35,855 bases of DNA from an uncultured Akkermansia sp. (GCA_947624205.1 CANQJI010000020.1:1-35855), one strand, 5' to 3'. Positions 7,862-17,179 are shown, counted from the stretch's first letter. The notes: generated by a model not told the origin, from the letters alone. Translations and numbers: made by a program.

Positions 7862-8015
7862 CTATTACTTTGGGAGAAAATAGAAATATTTAAGAGATGT
7901 TGGATCATGCTTTTGTTAAGAAACATATTAAACTTCATGGAGTTTCGATATGATGGCGATATCCTTCTAAAATCCGAGTTCACCCTCTTAACTAACGAAA
8001 CAGGAAAAGGGAAAT

Positions 8016-8125
8016 ACATCATCGTGAGTACCTTCCCCAAAGAATAAAGACTTCGCGTGCGCCAGTCACACACGAATACAAACAAAACAAAAAAACACAT
8101 ATATGTATACGCAAAACCCAATAGA
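8016..8125 (+). repeat. Direct repeat, copy 2, with remnant of a DUF4384 gene end
   Basis: This is the second copy of the repeat at 6458-6565. It carries codons for IIVSTFPKE plus a TAA at 8045-8047, the same C-terminus as the DUF4384 protein, although no DUF4384 domain lies upstream. It is therefore the stump of a second DUF4384 gene cut off by the nuclease-gene insertion or by recombination. The trailer and first codons of the small gene follow as in copy 1. Confidence 0.85.
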
Positions 8126-8408
8126 AATTAAGTGTCCCGTTGTTACAAATAGCGGAATCATCAAGGATACGGACGTTGTTAACATTCCTTCGGACACAGA
8201 ATACGAAGAAAAACCATTGAATGATGAACTCGTTCTGGTAAATTTCATTTTATCAGAATCGATTACCATTTCAATTGTATTCAATCAAACGATGCTTAAG
8301 CAGTTGAAAGCCCTGCCCACTAGCATAGATGGACCAATCGTTGTTTCAGCAACGCTGACCCATGAGCAAGAGAAAAAGGCAGTCTCTCTTCTCAGAGATC
8401 TTAAATAA
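8103..8408 (+). CDS. Small protein of unknown function
   Basis: A 101-residue protein without signal peptide, membrane segment or recognised motif. It is mildly acidic; the middle (LVNFILSESITISIVF) is strand-like and the C-terminus helical (THEQEKKAVSLLRDL). A broken paralogue lies at 6541, and both copies follow a DUF4384 gene end, so the small gene seems to travel with DUF4384 genes. A GC-rich hairpin follows directly. Having a paralogue and the intact reading frame support a real gene. No function can be given. Confidence 0.6.
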   Translation: MYTQNPIEIKCPVVTNSGIIKDTDVVNIPSDTEYEEKPLNDELVLVNFILSESITISIVFNQTMLKQLKALPTSIDGPIVVSATLTHEQEKKAVSLLRDLK

Positions 8409-8418
8409 GAAATGTTGG

Positions 8419-8457
8419 GCGGTGCTGGGGTCGAGTTTAATTACTCCCCAGCGCCGC
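8419..8457 (+). terminator. Strong hairpin after the small gene
   Basis: GCGGTGCTGGGG (8419-8430) pairs with CCCCAGCGCCGC (8446-8457) through 12 bp with one G-T pair. It lies 11 bp past the stop codon at 8408. There is no clear T-run, so it may end transcription weakly or protect the 3' end of the mRNA. From here to about 8660 there is nothing else recognisable. Confidence 0.55.
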
Positions 8458-8666
8458 TATGTTGTAAGTTGTATCTATAATGCCTTAATTTAAGAAGTGT
8501 AAACTAATTTTTTTCTAAATCTTCGTGGATTTATATGAGACCCCTAATTGTACATTCTTTCACCCTTATACGGCATTTTTCGCCCATGTTCATGTTCTGC
8601 GTACGAATGGTCGATTTAATACAAGAAGCTCACAGTCGGTACGGCAGATAGCCGTCCAAACAACAG

Positions 8667-8695
8667 TTTACAAGATACTTCGTTCAGCAAATAAA
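8667..8695 (+). promoter_or_regulatory. Candidate sigma-70 promoter for the lipoprotein-caspase-amidase genes
   Basis: TTTACA (8667-8672, 5 of 6) and AATAAA (8690-8695, 4 of 6) are 17 bp apart and lie 28 bp upstream of the ATG at 8724. The preceding stretch 8458-8666 holds no gene, repeat or further signal that I can recognise. Confidence 0.35.
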
Positions 8696-8723
8696 TAAAT
8701 CTGAAACTTTACCACATACAACC

Positions 8724-9371
8724 ATGAAAATAAACTACACGATTAAAATCGGAAGTGTTGCCTTGGCAACGCTATTAACAGGGATCATGAGCTCCTGTGC
8801 TTCGCACAAAACAAGTGCTGTTACGCCTATTAACTTGCCCAAAATTCAGCACACGTTAGCCGCACCGAAGTCTCTCGAAGGGGCATGGATCAGGTTGAGA
8901 GCGCATTTTTCGGAAGGAGGAACAATAACAAACTGGTGGTATATAAAGAATGGGAAAGCATACCAATACGTGGACTCACCTACCTCTGCCGGGAGAGAAA
9001 TGGTAAATGGTCACCCTGTTTCTCCAACAAGTTTTGATGGTCCCGAAGAGTATCAAGATAACCTCGGACGTTGGCACGGTTTTGCCTCCTATACGTACGT
9101 CCCTTCTGGGGCAACGGCAAAATTGTGTATCAAAAACTTTGGACGTCCTGAAACAATTTTATGCCGTTCTGTATCAATAGAACTAACAAGAATAGGAACA
9201 TATTCTTATCCCACTGTAGATTCAGTTTCTAAAGAGCCTGCAGTAATCACGTTTAAGTCTGAAAATCAGGGCGTATACGAAGGATCACTGGAGGGATGTC
9301 TTTCTCCATCTGATGGTGTGTCTGCGGAGTCTGTACAGTATGCCGACTCTATCACCATATTCACGAAATAA
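8724..9371 (+). CDS. Lipoprotein of unknown function upstream of the caspase gene
   Basis: A 215-residue protein with a signal peptide and lipobox (MSSC, Cys25), so it is predicted to be lipid-anchored in the envelope. The mature part looks beta-rich with many Tyr, Trp and Gly residues (TNWWYIKNG, WHGFASYTYV) and has no TPR or enzymatic motif that I recognise. It ends 29 bp before the caspase gene and is probably co-transcribed with it. It could be a surface partner or substrate of the caspase-like protein, but that is a guess from position. Confidence 0.65.
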   Translation: MKINYTIKIGSVALATLLTGIMSSCASHKTSAVTPINLPKIQHTLAAPKSLEGAWIRLRAHFSEGGTITNWWYIKNGKAYQYVDSPTSAGREMVNGHPVSPTSFDGPEEYQDNLGRWHGFASYTYVPSGATAKLCIKNFGRPETILCRSVSIELTRIGTYSYPTVDSVSKEPAVITFKSENQGVYEGSLEGCLSPSDGVSAESVQYADSITIFTK

Positions 9372-9400
9372 GCAGTATCGAGTGAGGTAAGAAAGCAGAT

Positions 9401-12400
9401 ATGAAAATTACATTTCTTTTAACATGTGTAGTTTGCATGGGCTTGTGCATCTTTGATGCAGAGGCTCAAATTTCGCGTTTGGACAACCGATTTAAAATAA
9501 AACGCTCACAACCGGTGAGGCGGGTGGCGCCCCAAACGACGACAGCAGCCAGAAGAACGGCGCCGAGCAGTCGGTTTAATGAAAGACGACAGGACAGTAG
9601 CCAGACAGAATCAGGCTACATCACGTTTGAGGGACTTTATAACGACGAAATTATCCAACTGCCGAGATGGTTTTGGGAGGAGGTGAAGGATATCAATGAG
9701 CAGTTGAGGGAAAAACTTTCGCCAAGTGATTATCTTGAGATACTCAAAGAGGAGCGCGCTTTTTATGGCAAGTACGCTCGGAAAGATGCCTTCATGCGGG
9801 AGTTGAGAAGTTCATCTGGCTCCAATATGAAGGACATCCCTACTCTTCGGAAAAAACTTTACAAGATATACGAAAATCCACGAGACGCAAAAATATTTGA
9901 TAGCCCTCACTTTGTGGAACTACCCAAGAAGGGCATCCTTTTTAATGAACATGTAAGTTACACAAATGATTATGTGAGATTTGCGGATGAAAATTATATT
10001 TTGACCACGGGCCCTGGAGCCCATTATGGCGCGATACTCAGTTTTTGGAATTCCAGGACAGGTAGAATTGTGGATAAGTTTTCTTTTCCCAGAGTAATTT
10101 GTGATGTCTTAGGAACCATCGCGAAAGGACGTCCAATATATTCAGTGGCTGAAGCACCGGTCGAGTGTCCCGGTGAACACTGGTGTGGATCATATGTCGT
10201 AACATACGCTATTGATCTTGCCTCGAGAAAATTCCAATCCTATGGATATACGTACGAAGAAAGAGATAAAAAAATTATAGCGCAGCCAAGAGGTGTTTTC
10301 CAGGAGTTGGGGGTACATTTTCTTCCCCCCATTTTCCACTATGGGTATGAGACTTATGAGGAACGGCCTCCTTATCCGTGGTATCTCACCCGCAATGAAT
10401 GCCTGCAAGATTTAACGTTGACGCACCGCGGAAAAGGGCGTGAGCAATACCCGGCAAAGAAAGACACAACGACGTATGCGGACGATGATGTATTCTCTAC
10501 ATATGACGAGGGGGGGAATGGATATGAACTGGAATGGGGAACACTCGCGTATAGGAATTGGAATGAAGAGAAAAGCCAAGCTGTAACTCACACCAGAGAA
10601 AAAACAGCCCAGGCAATAATTGAAAAAGTAGAAAGTAAAAGGGATTGCGATAATTGGGTTGTAAGCAATCCCCAAGGCGATTATACTCTTTTTGCTGGTG
10701 GGGAATTCGGTCCGGGAACGAGTTTAATGCTCACGATGTATGGGATAAGCTCCCCAGAGGGATTATATTTGTTTCCACCACTTCAAACTAAATCCGGCCT
10801 GAGAGAGCAGTTGACGCCGAGTGGGAAATTGATGAGTTATAGAGATTGTCTTGAAGAGAATAAAAGTCGCAGGTTGGATTTACCAGGAGGTATTCGCGAA
10901 GAATTATTACTTGAATCTAATGAGATGGCTCTCCCGGTTATGAAGGTATACCCGGGCAGCATGGGGGACAACATAATCTTTTCCATTGGGATGGAAGGTT
11001 GTACGGATTGGAATGCCACATTGAATCTCATAACTCTGAACAAATTGAACCATGAGTACGAAATCATCAACAAATTACCCTACCGTAAATCCTATCTTTT
11101 GTCACCCCTATGGATGCCCGAACATCGTTGGTTTCTCAAGCCGGAGACTGATTTCTCTTACAGTATCGTTCATGTCGATGATTTCGGCGGCACGAGGAAG
11201 ATTGCCGATTTTTATGTGGATAATGCGCAAGGGTACGCCATTGTCCTGCCAAATGGGCGCTACGTCGGCTCTCCGGGGTGTGAGAAGTTCTTGCAGTACG
11301 GCGATGGTGAGCGCGTCGTAGGGATGCTGGCGTTGGCTCCATGGCGGAATCGACCGGCAGAGGTTCTGGAAGCGCTGGGTGGGAATGCAGATGATATAGC
11401 CGCACTGAGGGAGACGACGAAGCGCTGGCTTCGCAAACAGGGCTTCGACCCGGACAATATGCCACAAGAACCTGCTCTCAAGGATTTTCCGGCAGTGGAT
11501 GTGCACATGCCGAATCTCTTCAGCACGACGGATACGGCATGTTTTACGGTAACTGCCAAAGCTACGGCAAATGACATTGCCAAGGTGATTGTGCGTGTGG
11601 ATGGCGTAGAAGTGCCTCAAGGTTGGAGCAGAGGGTTAGCCATTGCCGCTGGCGAGCAGAAAGAACTACCGGTGGAAGTACCGCTCGCGAGTGGGCAGAA
11701 TTGGATTGAAGTCACGCCGGTGGACAGCAACGGCATATCCGGCGACACCTCTCGGTTCCGCACGATTTACAAGGGGAACTACCCCTCCGATTTATTTATT
11801 GTCACTCTCGGCGTTTCGGATTATGACGATCCCGACTTGAAATTGCAATACGCCGCCAAGGATGCAAGGGATATTGCGGCTGCCTTTGAGAAATATGGAA
11901 CGGGACGCAAACATCTTCTCGTCCTCACTGACAAAGAAGTCAAGGACAAGAGCGTGCTTGAGAAGGTAAAGATATTCCTATCGGCAGCATCGTTGGAAGA
12001 TCGGATTGTATTTTACGTGGCAGGACACGGTATGCTGGATGATCAACTGAACTACTACTACGCTCCGGCAGGCTTCAACATTGATCGGGTAGGTGAAACG
12101 GGGATACCCATGGATGATTTGCTCGCGTGCATCCAAAGTAGCAAGGCGCGCAAGAGACTGCTTCTGCTTGATACCTGCCACTCCGGAGTGCTTGGGGAAG
12201 AAGGGGAAGAAAAACTGGCGATGAGTGGTGTGCAGCTGCCGCACGGCGTGCGGGCGATTCAGCATCGCGGCATGAAAGTGAGAAAGGCCACCGGCGCTCT
12301 CAACACGAGACAGAAGAAACGCTACATCGAGGACCTGTTCTCACGCGGCGACACTCAACGCGGCATCAACATCATAGCCGGCTCTGCGGGGGCAGAGTAC

Positions 12401-13861
12401 GCCTTGGAATCCGGTGCATGGAAGAATGGGGTGTTTACGGCATCCGTCATCCAGGCGCTGAGCGGGGCAGGAACGACCAAGGATGCGAATAGCGATGGGT
12501 ACTTCTCGGTAGCAGAAGTGCTGAAGAGCGTGATTCAATCCGTCAATAAACAAACGGGGGGACAGCAGAAGCCCAGTGTTGTGGCAGCGGAGGCTCCGGA
12601 AAGTATGGTTTTAGTAGAAGGTGTTGGTTTTGTATCTATCAAAGACAGAATAGAGAAATCCGATTGGAAAGGAGTGGAGGAGTTGATCGGTCGCGGAATG
12701 AGAGCGTATGACGATGCAGAGGCATCTGATATTGTGAAACTGGCGATCGAACATAAAGCGCCTGTTGAGATGCTTAGGAAATTGATTACTCATGGTTGGT
12801 CGGAAAAGGTTTCTTACCTTTGGTCTTTTAGAGATGCCTTGGAGAGCGATGCCTACAGGGAGCAAAAGGAAACAGTGGCTCAAATATTTTTGGAAAAGGG
12901 TGTCAAACTGAAGGGATTCACGGAAGACGCACTAAACGGAAGTCCGGAGTTGGTGGAGATGCTGCTGTCCCATGGAACGGATGTAAATGAACAACTTGTG
13001 TTCGCTCCCAAAGAACTGGATAGTCTCATCAAGCCTGTTCGCATTAGTCGTGTTATGAAGGGTAGCCCCCTCTGGAGCACTTTGAGTCGTTTTCCCAGTA
13101 GTGTCTCACCACTTTATTTGACGACTTTTCAATATTGTAAAGCCATTAATAATTCTCAAAGAAGTCGGGAATTGGAGAAAATACGCATCCTTTTGGAAAA
13201 TGGGGCTGATCCCAATATTTACGATGGTTATTGCCCCAATTCTTCATTCATTTCAGGAGCCAAGACAACACCGCTCTATTTTCTGTGCCGTTTAGCAGAT
13301 ATTTCTTTCAGCGATGCTCTGCCTGTCATTAAATTGCTGATACAGCACGGGGCGGATATCCACTTTGCAGACAAAAACGGAAGACAACCGATGGATTCAT
13401 GGGATCCCAATTACAAAGTGCTGGAGAAGCTTGCTGCGGCAGCGAAAGCCGGGGAGTCATTGGATGGCATGGACTTGACTGTCACTAACACAAATAGTTC
13501 TTCATATTCCCCTGCGGGGCAGACCCACACGGACCTTCAACCAATGATTGACCGGATGCGCGCGTTGCGTTGTCGCGAGGCTACGTCGGCGCTTTATCAA
13601 AGGCGTCTGCTGACTCTGCTGCCGATGATTCGGGATGGAGCAGATGTGGATATTACCCTGCCGGAAACAAAGGGGAACACGGCTCTGCATTATTCCTGCG
13701 CCATTGGCAGCTGGAGCATCACGCAGTGGCTCGTGGAGCATGGGGCGAATGTGAATGCTGTGACGGATAAGGGAGCGACGCCGCTGGATTGCGTGGGTGA
13801 TGACAATGCCCAGCGCATCCGAGCCTTGCTGATTTCACGTGGAGCGAGAAGAAACAAATGA
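9401..13861 (+). CDS. Exported caspase-like (C14) protease with EF-hand loop and ankyrin-like repeats
   Basis: A 1486-residue protein. Signal peptide 1-23, then an Arg/Thr-rich linker. A large unassigned region follows (about 90-660) that may be a beta-propeller. An Ig-like beta domain (about 690-795) precedes the peptidase C14 domain (about 797-1075). The catalytic pair is visible: His876 in VAGHG and Cys926 in DTCHSG. Residues 1028-1039 (DANSDGYFSVAE) fit a calcium-binding EF-hand loop. The rest (about 1080-1486) contains ankyrin-like repeats such as LLENGADPN and WLVEHGANVN. Family members cleave after basic residues and are often calcium-dependent; substrate here is unknown. The signal peptide implies action outside the cytoplasm, unusual for a death protease. 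The stop overlaps the amidase start (ATGA). Confidence 0.9.
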   Translation: MKITFLLTCVVCMGLCIFDAEAQISRLDNRFKIKRSQPVRRVAPQTTTAARRTAPSSRFNERRQDSSQTESGYITFEGLYNDEIIQLPRWFWEEVKDINEQLREKLSPSDYLEILKEERAFYGKYARKDAFMRELRSSSGSNMKDIPTLRKKLYKIYENPRDAKIFDSPHFVELPKKGILFNEHVSYTNDYVRFADENYILTTGPGAHYGAILSFWNSRTGRIVDKFSFPRVICDVLGTIAKGRPIYSVAEAPVECPGEHWCGSYVVTYAIDLASRKFQSYGYTYEERDKKIIAQPRGVFQELGVHFLPPIFHYGYETYEERPPYPWYLTRNECLQDLTLTHRGKGREQYPAKKDTTTYADDDVFSTYDEGGNGYELEWGTLAYRNWNEEKSQAVTHTREKTAQAIIEKVESKRDCDNWVVSNPQGDYTLFAGGEFGPGTSLMLTMYGISSPEGLYLFPPLQTKSGLREQLTPSGKLMSYRDCLEENKSRRLDLPGGIREELLLESNEMALPVMKVYPGSMGDNIIFSIGMEGCTDWNATLNLITLNKLNHEYEIINKLPYRKSYLLSPLWMPEHRWFLKPETDFSYSIVHVDDFGGTRKIADFYVDNAQGYAIVLPNGRYVGSPGCEKFLQYGDGERVVGMLALAPWRNRPAEVLEALGGNADDIAALRETTKRWLRKQGFDPDNMPQEPALKDFPAVDVHMPNLFSTTDTACFTVTAKATANDIAKVIVRVDGVEVPQGWSRGLAIAAGEQKELPVEVPLASGQNWIEVTPVDSNGISGDTSRFRTIYKGNYPSDLFIVTLGVSDYDDPDLKLQYAAKDARDIAAAFEKYGTGRKHLLVLTDKEVKDKSVLEKVKIFLSAASLEDRIVFYVAGHGMLDDQLNYYYAPAGFNIDRVGETGIPMDDLLACIQSSKARKRLLLLDTCHSGVLGEEGEEKLAMSGVQLPHGVRAIQHRGMKVRKATGALNTRQKKRYIEDLFSRGDTQRGINIIAGSAGAEYALESGAWKNGVFTASVIQALSGAGTTKDANSDGYFSVAEVLKSVIQSVNKQTGGQQKPSVVAAEAPESMVLVEGVGFVSIKDRIEKSDWKGVEELIGRGMRAYDDAEASDIVKLAIEHKAPVEMLRKLITHGWSEKVSYLWSFRDALESDAYREQKETVAQIFLEKGVKLKGFTEDALNGSPELVEMLLSHGTDVNEQLVFAPKELDSLIKPVRISRVMKGSPLWSTLSRFPSSVSPLYLTTFQYCKAINNSQRSRELEKIRILLENGADPNIYDGYCPNSSFISGAKTTPLYFLCRLADISFSDALPVIKLLIQHGADIHFADKNGRQPMDSWDPNYKVLEKLAAAAKAGESLDGMDLTVTNTNSSSYSPAGQTHTDLQPMIDRMRALRCREATSALYQRRLLTLLPMIRDGADVDITLPETKGNTALHYSCAIGSWSITQWLVEHGANVNAVTDKGATPLDCVGDDNAQRIRALLISRGARRNK

Positions 13862-14634
13862 TTAGATTCTTTACAGCATTTTGTATAGTTTGTTCTGTGC
13901 TCGCGTTTATGCCCGCTTGCGCTGGCGAACTGGTAGTGCTGGATATCGGGCATTCGACGGCAGATGCGGGGGCGGTGTCGCCGGATGGACGGGTGAGTGA
14001 ATGCCTGTTCTGGTATCGGTACGTGGGTGAGATCAAGCGCGAGATTGAAGCTGCGGGACATCGCTGCGTGGTGTGCAATCGCGGCTACGCCCCGAAGAAG
14101 GAGCCGCTGGCTACGCTCGCGAAGGAAGCGGGAGTGGTGCAGTTGAACAAGCCGGATAAGGGAGGCGTGCGGTATCCCTCCAAGCATTTTCCTGACCGCA
14201 TCGGCGCGGGCATGGTGAGCGCGGACTATGGCATTGAGAGGAAGCCCGCGTGCATGATCTTCCTGCACCTCAACAGCGTGGGGAACGGGTGGCAGAAAGG
14301 ACATATCCCCGGGCTGGTCATTTACAACCGTCGCCATGGTCAGGCGTTGGGAGAATGCCTGCGCCATGCCTTTGAGACGGAACTGTACGACACTCGAACG
14401 GGAGGAATGCCGCAGGGAGGCAAAGGTTGCCGCGCCATCACGAGATTCAGGAAAGAAGAAACCGCCGCGGGGTGGCTGAATGCGTTGGATGACGCCGGTA
14501 TTCCCGCCGCTGTGACCGAGGCCATCTACGTGAGCGATCGGGCACATGTGGACTATATCTCTACTCCTGTCGGAGCCCGCCGCGCCGCGCATGCCGTTGC
14601 CCGAGGCATTCTCACATGGCTTTCCACGCGCTGA
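13858..14634 (+). CDS. Exported N-acetylmuramoyl-L-alanine amidase (Amidase_3 type)
   Basis: A 258-residue protein with a signal peptide (about 1-22, ending ACAG). It resembles zinc amidases that cut the bond between MurNAc and the stem peptide. Likely zinc ligands are His in LDIGHS (the family usually has GHGG), Glu in VSECLFW and His in FLHLNS. The TEAIYVSD segment near the end matches the ExxF-type strand carrying the catalytic Glu. There is no separate cell-wall-binding domain. Its ATG overlaps the caspase stop by 4 bp, so translation is probably coupled. The replaced Gly after the first His is odd but need not remove activity. Confidence 0.85.
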   Translation: MIRFFTAFCIVCSVLAFMPACAGELVVLDIGHSTADAGAVSPDGRVSECLFWYRYVGEIKREIEAAGHRCVVCNRGYAPKKEPLATLAKEAGVVQLNKPDKGGVRYPSKHFPDRIGAGMVSADYGIERKPACMIFLHLNSVGNGWQKGHIPGLVIYNRRHGQALGECLRHAFETELYDTRTGGMPQGGKGCRAITRFRKEETAAGWLNALDDAGIPAAVTEAIYVSDRAHVDYISTPVGARRAAHAVARGILTWLSTR

Positions 14635-14662
14635 TTTTCTGCCGTGAAATCTAACTTTTCGC

Positions 14663-14691
14663 TTTACTCTCTCCCAGCTGCGGTGTATGAT
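14663..14691 (+). promoter_or_regulatory. Candidate promoter of the SIR2-like gene
   Basis: TTTACT (14663-14668, 4 of 6) and TATGAT (14686-14691, 5 of 6) are separated by exactly 17 bp. The -10 box ends 10 bp before the ATG at 14702, which would give a nearly leaderless transcript. The box falls inside the upstream ATG at 14687, which argues for the 14702 start. Confidence 0.5.
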
Positions 14692-14701
14692 ACCGAGCGC
14701 T

Positions 14702-16027
14702 ATGAGTGCAGAAAAACTGGAAGAAGAAAAGAAGGAGGAAGGCGAAGCAAAGATTGAACGTCTGCTCCTTGTTGGGAATAGTCCGAATTTGGTGGACGGG
14801 CAAAACCGTAGTTGTGAATGGGGAAGACTTTTAGAGGATCTTGAAAAAAAGATAAAACCATACGTGAAGGAAATTGAGAAAGGAGGGAATTTTCCTAGGA
14901 GGATGGAAATAATAAGACAATATGCTAAGAAACCAGGATTTGAAGAAGTTAATCAAGCTCTTAATACTTGGTATAAAAGAATTTCGGATATGTTGCCTTC
15001 TTCTGTACACAGGATGTTGGGAGCCATGTCAAGATATTTCCAATATTGCTTAACAACTAATTATGATTATACGATAGAAAAAGTATTCAAAATACAGAAG
15101 AAAAGGAGCAAAGGAGGAAAGAAAGCAAATGTAGCAATAAATCCCCCTGGTAAAAATGGGAGTCCGAGTGTAACTCATATTCACGGTGTCGCGAACGACC
15201 CCGAAAGTATCATTATGAGTATGGAGGAATATGAAGAAGGTTTAAAACTTTTAAAAAATGTAAATGAATCATGGGTGGACTGTTTTAAAAATTGCGAAAT
15301 ACATATATGCGGAATCAGTCTGGGAGAAGAAGAAAAGTTATTGTGGTATGCCTTAAATGAAAGAAAAAAATTCCTTGAAAAACAAAAGTATTTAGCCCAC
15401 AAACGCCCGCATGGATATGCATATCTTTTCGAAAATAAGAGAAAAGAGGGAGAGGGGGACAAAATCAAGCAATTGAAAACTCTCCTGCGTAAGGTAGCTA
15501 TCATCCCGATTATAATTCCTGTAGAGAATGATGATTATTTTACGGCATGGAAAACACTCATCGGAGAAATGATTTTAAATATCGTAGGGGCAAATTCTCA
15601 AAATGACCACGAAAACCTTCCCGAAGAAATCTTGCGCAAATTAGAGCTAGGAGGTGGCAGGATTGCGTCTAGAAATACCAATATGTCTACTGCTTTTGCT
15701 ACAAGTTATAAAGATCCTGAATTATGTCAGTTAACATTAAGTAAAAGGAAGAGGCAGGTTATTGAGAAATCAGGGAATTGGCTGATTTATTGTAGAGTAT
15801 TTGAGGAGCGATATTATTATTGTATTGATTGGAAAAGAATATGCAAAAGTTATAAAAACGAGGAACGATGGAACTTTTTTATTAACTATAATACGGGTAT
15901 TTTGTATAAATTATCAAGGGATGGAATCAGCCTTCGAAAGTATAGACAAACACAGCAATGTAAATGCTTTCATGAGTTCATTACAATGTTTTATCAATCT
16001 CCGGAAAAAGCCAAAGCTGAAACCTAG
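14702..16027 (+). CDS. SIR2-like domain protein, probable defence effector
   Basis: A 441-residue cytoplasmic protein (446 if started at 14687). After a charged N-terminus, LLLVGNSPNL matches the nucleotide-binding start of SIR2-like folds. TTNYD (N120) and HIHG (H161) fit the NAD-binding Asn and catalytic His, and GISLGEEEKLLW fits the late SIR2 motif. In anti-phage systems such domains destroy NAD+ to stop infected cells. The C-terminal part (about 290-441) is unassigned and may sense the trigger. GC content is clearly below that of the amidase gene upstream, suggesting separate acquisition. The N-terminal coding DNA is closely repeated in the fragment at 17251. Confidence 0.75.
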   Translation: MSAEKLEEEKKEEGEAKIERLLLVGNSPNLVDGQNRSCEWGRLLEDLEKKIKPYVKEIEKGGNFPRRMEIIRQYAKKPGFEEVNQALNTWYKRISDMLPSSVHRMLGAMSRYFQYCLTTNYDYTIEKVFKIQKKRSKGGKKANVAINPPGKNGSPSVTHIHGVANDPESIIMSMEEYEEGLKLLKNVNESWVDCFKNCEIHICGISLGEEEKLLWYALNERKKFLEKQKYLAHKRPHGYAYLFENKRKEGEGDKIKQLKTLLRKVAIIPIIIPVENDDYFTAWKTLIGEMILNIVGANSQNDHENLPEEILRKLELGGGRIASRNTNMSTAFATSYKDPELCQLTLSKRKRQVIEKSGNWLIYCRVFEERYYYCIDWKRICKSYKNEERWNFFINYNTGILYKLSRDGISLRKYRQTQQCKCFHEFITMFYQSPEKAKAET

Positions 16028-16047
16028 CTTAATAACAGGCGTTTAGA

Positions 16048-16923
16048 ATGCAATTGATACGATTTTTAAAAACATTCCAACAAATAATCAATAGAGATAT
16101 GAAGATTAAAACCATATTATGCTCAATATTGTTAATTGTGGTACTCTTACTGATATTGGCAATAGTATTTAACTGGTGGAAGATTTGGGAGCAAATACTA
16201 TCGTTGTCTTCTCCTCTCACTGCTCCTCAATATACTGCGATGAATATTTTCTTTACAGCCATGGCTTTTTTCGCTGTTTTGTGTACATTCCTGTCCCAAT
16301 GTCGGCAAACCTCTATAGTGAAGAGGCAAGTGCAAAAAAGTGATGTTCAAAATTTCAAAAATCAAATATACGACATGATTACAAGGATGGTCCAACAACG
16401 GAACTCCCTACAACAACAACAATGTCAGGTAACTAGTTCAAATTATAGTGGTCCTATAATTCCTCTTCCTCCTTTATCAGGGGAAGCGGTGAGTTTGTCA
16501 TTACTGGGACAATTGTCATCATCTCTCCAATCATATGCAGAACTATTAAGAAAAGAAAATATTGAGAAGGCGGAAGAATCGGCTCGTGCCTCGTATTTTC
16601 ATGTCATGGAATCTTATGTCTCTATATCAGCAATGTTTTTCTTTACCGCAAAGACAATTATTGACTCGTCTCTGTTAAATGGGAGTGAAAAAACAGAAAT
16701 CATCAGGTATTCTTTCTATTGTTTATCAAAGCCGGACAATCAACTTTTGCGAATTATGCTGTCTCATAGCGATTATAAGAGTACGTTTGCAAAATTAGAT
16801 TACACAAGAAAGACTTTTGGACATGAACAAGTTGTGCAAATTCTCTCCTCATTGATCGAGAGATTTGAGGATGCAGAACAAATAGCTGAATCTTATTTTA
16901 AAAATATAGTTTTGAAAGAGTGA
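16048..16923 (+). CDS. Two-TM membrane protein resembling abortive-infection proteins
   Basis: A 291-residue protein; an ATG at 16099 (MKIKTIL) is an alternative start. Two hydrophobic helices (about 19-41 and 66-86) are followed by a long, probably cytoplasmic helical domain. The sequence just after TM2 (QNFKNQIYDMI) resembles the putative phage abortive-infection (AbiC-like) membrane family, in which two TMs precede a soluble effector domain. That similarity is by pattern only. The DNA is AT-rich like the SIR2-like gene, which ends 20 bp upstream, so the two are likely co-transcribed and may act together. Confidence 0.55.
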   Translation: MQLIRFLKTFQQIINRDMKIKTILCSILLIVVLLLILAIVFNWWKIWEQILSLSSPLTAPQYTAMNIFFTAMAFFAVLCTFLSQCRQTSIVKRQVQKSDVQNFKNQIYDMITRMVQQRNSLQQQQCQVTSSNYSGPIIPLPPLSGEAVSLSLLGQLSSSLQSYAELLRKENIEKAEESARASYFHVMESYVSISAMFFFTAKTIIDSSLLNGSEKTEIIRYSFYCLSKPDNQLLRIMLSHSDYKSTFAKLDYTRKTFGHEQVVQILSSLIERFEDAEQIAESYFKNIVLKE

Positions 16924-16960
16924 CACCATGGGAGGTGAAAAGTTAATGGACGGATAGTTA

Positions 16961-17179
16961 ATGGGGGAAAAAGAAGAATCGGGTGTATGGAAGAATGGCG
17001 TATTCTCGTCCACGATCATCCAAGCCTTGCAGGATCCGAATGCGGATGCCAACAAGGACGGCAAACTCAACGTCGAGGAGTTGCAACATTACGTGACGAG
17101 CAAGGTTGCGGAACAGACCAATGGAGAACAGAAACCAAGCTCCGTAGCTTCAGAGAATGGGTATGGATTTATTCTTTGA
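16961..17179 (+). pseudogene. Fragment of a second caspase-like gene
   Basis: The open frame encodes SGVWKNGVF, the EF-hand loop DANKDGKLNVEE and NGEQKPSSVA. These align in order with SGAWKNGVF, DANSDGYFSVAE and GGQQKPSVVA of the intact caspase at 9401. Only the last ~65 residues of the domain remain; the His and Cys regions are missing and no caspase sequence is found upstream. It ends at a TGA without ankyrin repeats, so this copy had a shorter architecture. GC content is higher than in the preceding gene, matching caspase-gene origin. Confidence 0.8.

Noticed and set aside
13690-14592. Minus-strand ORF of 300 residues
   Set aside because: It lies antisense to the caspase end and the amidase, both of which have clear motifs.
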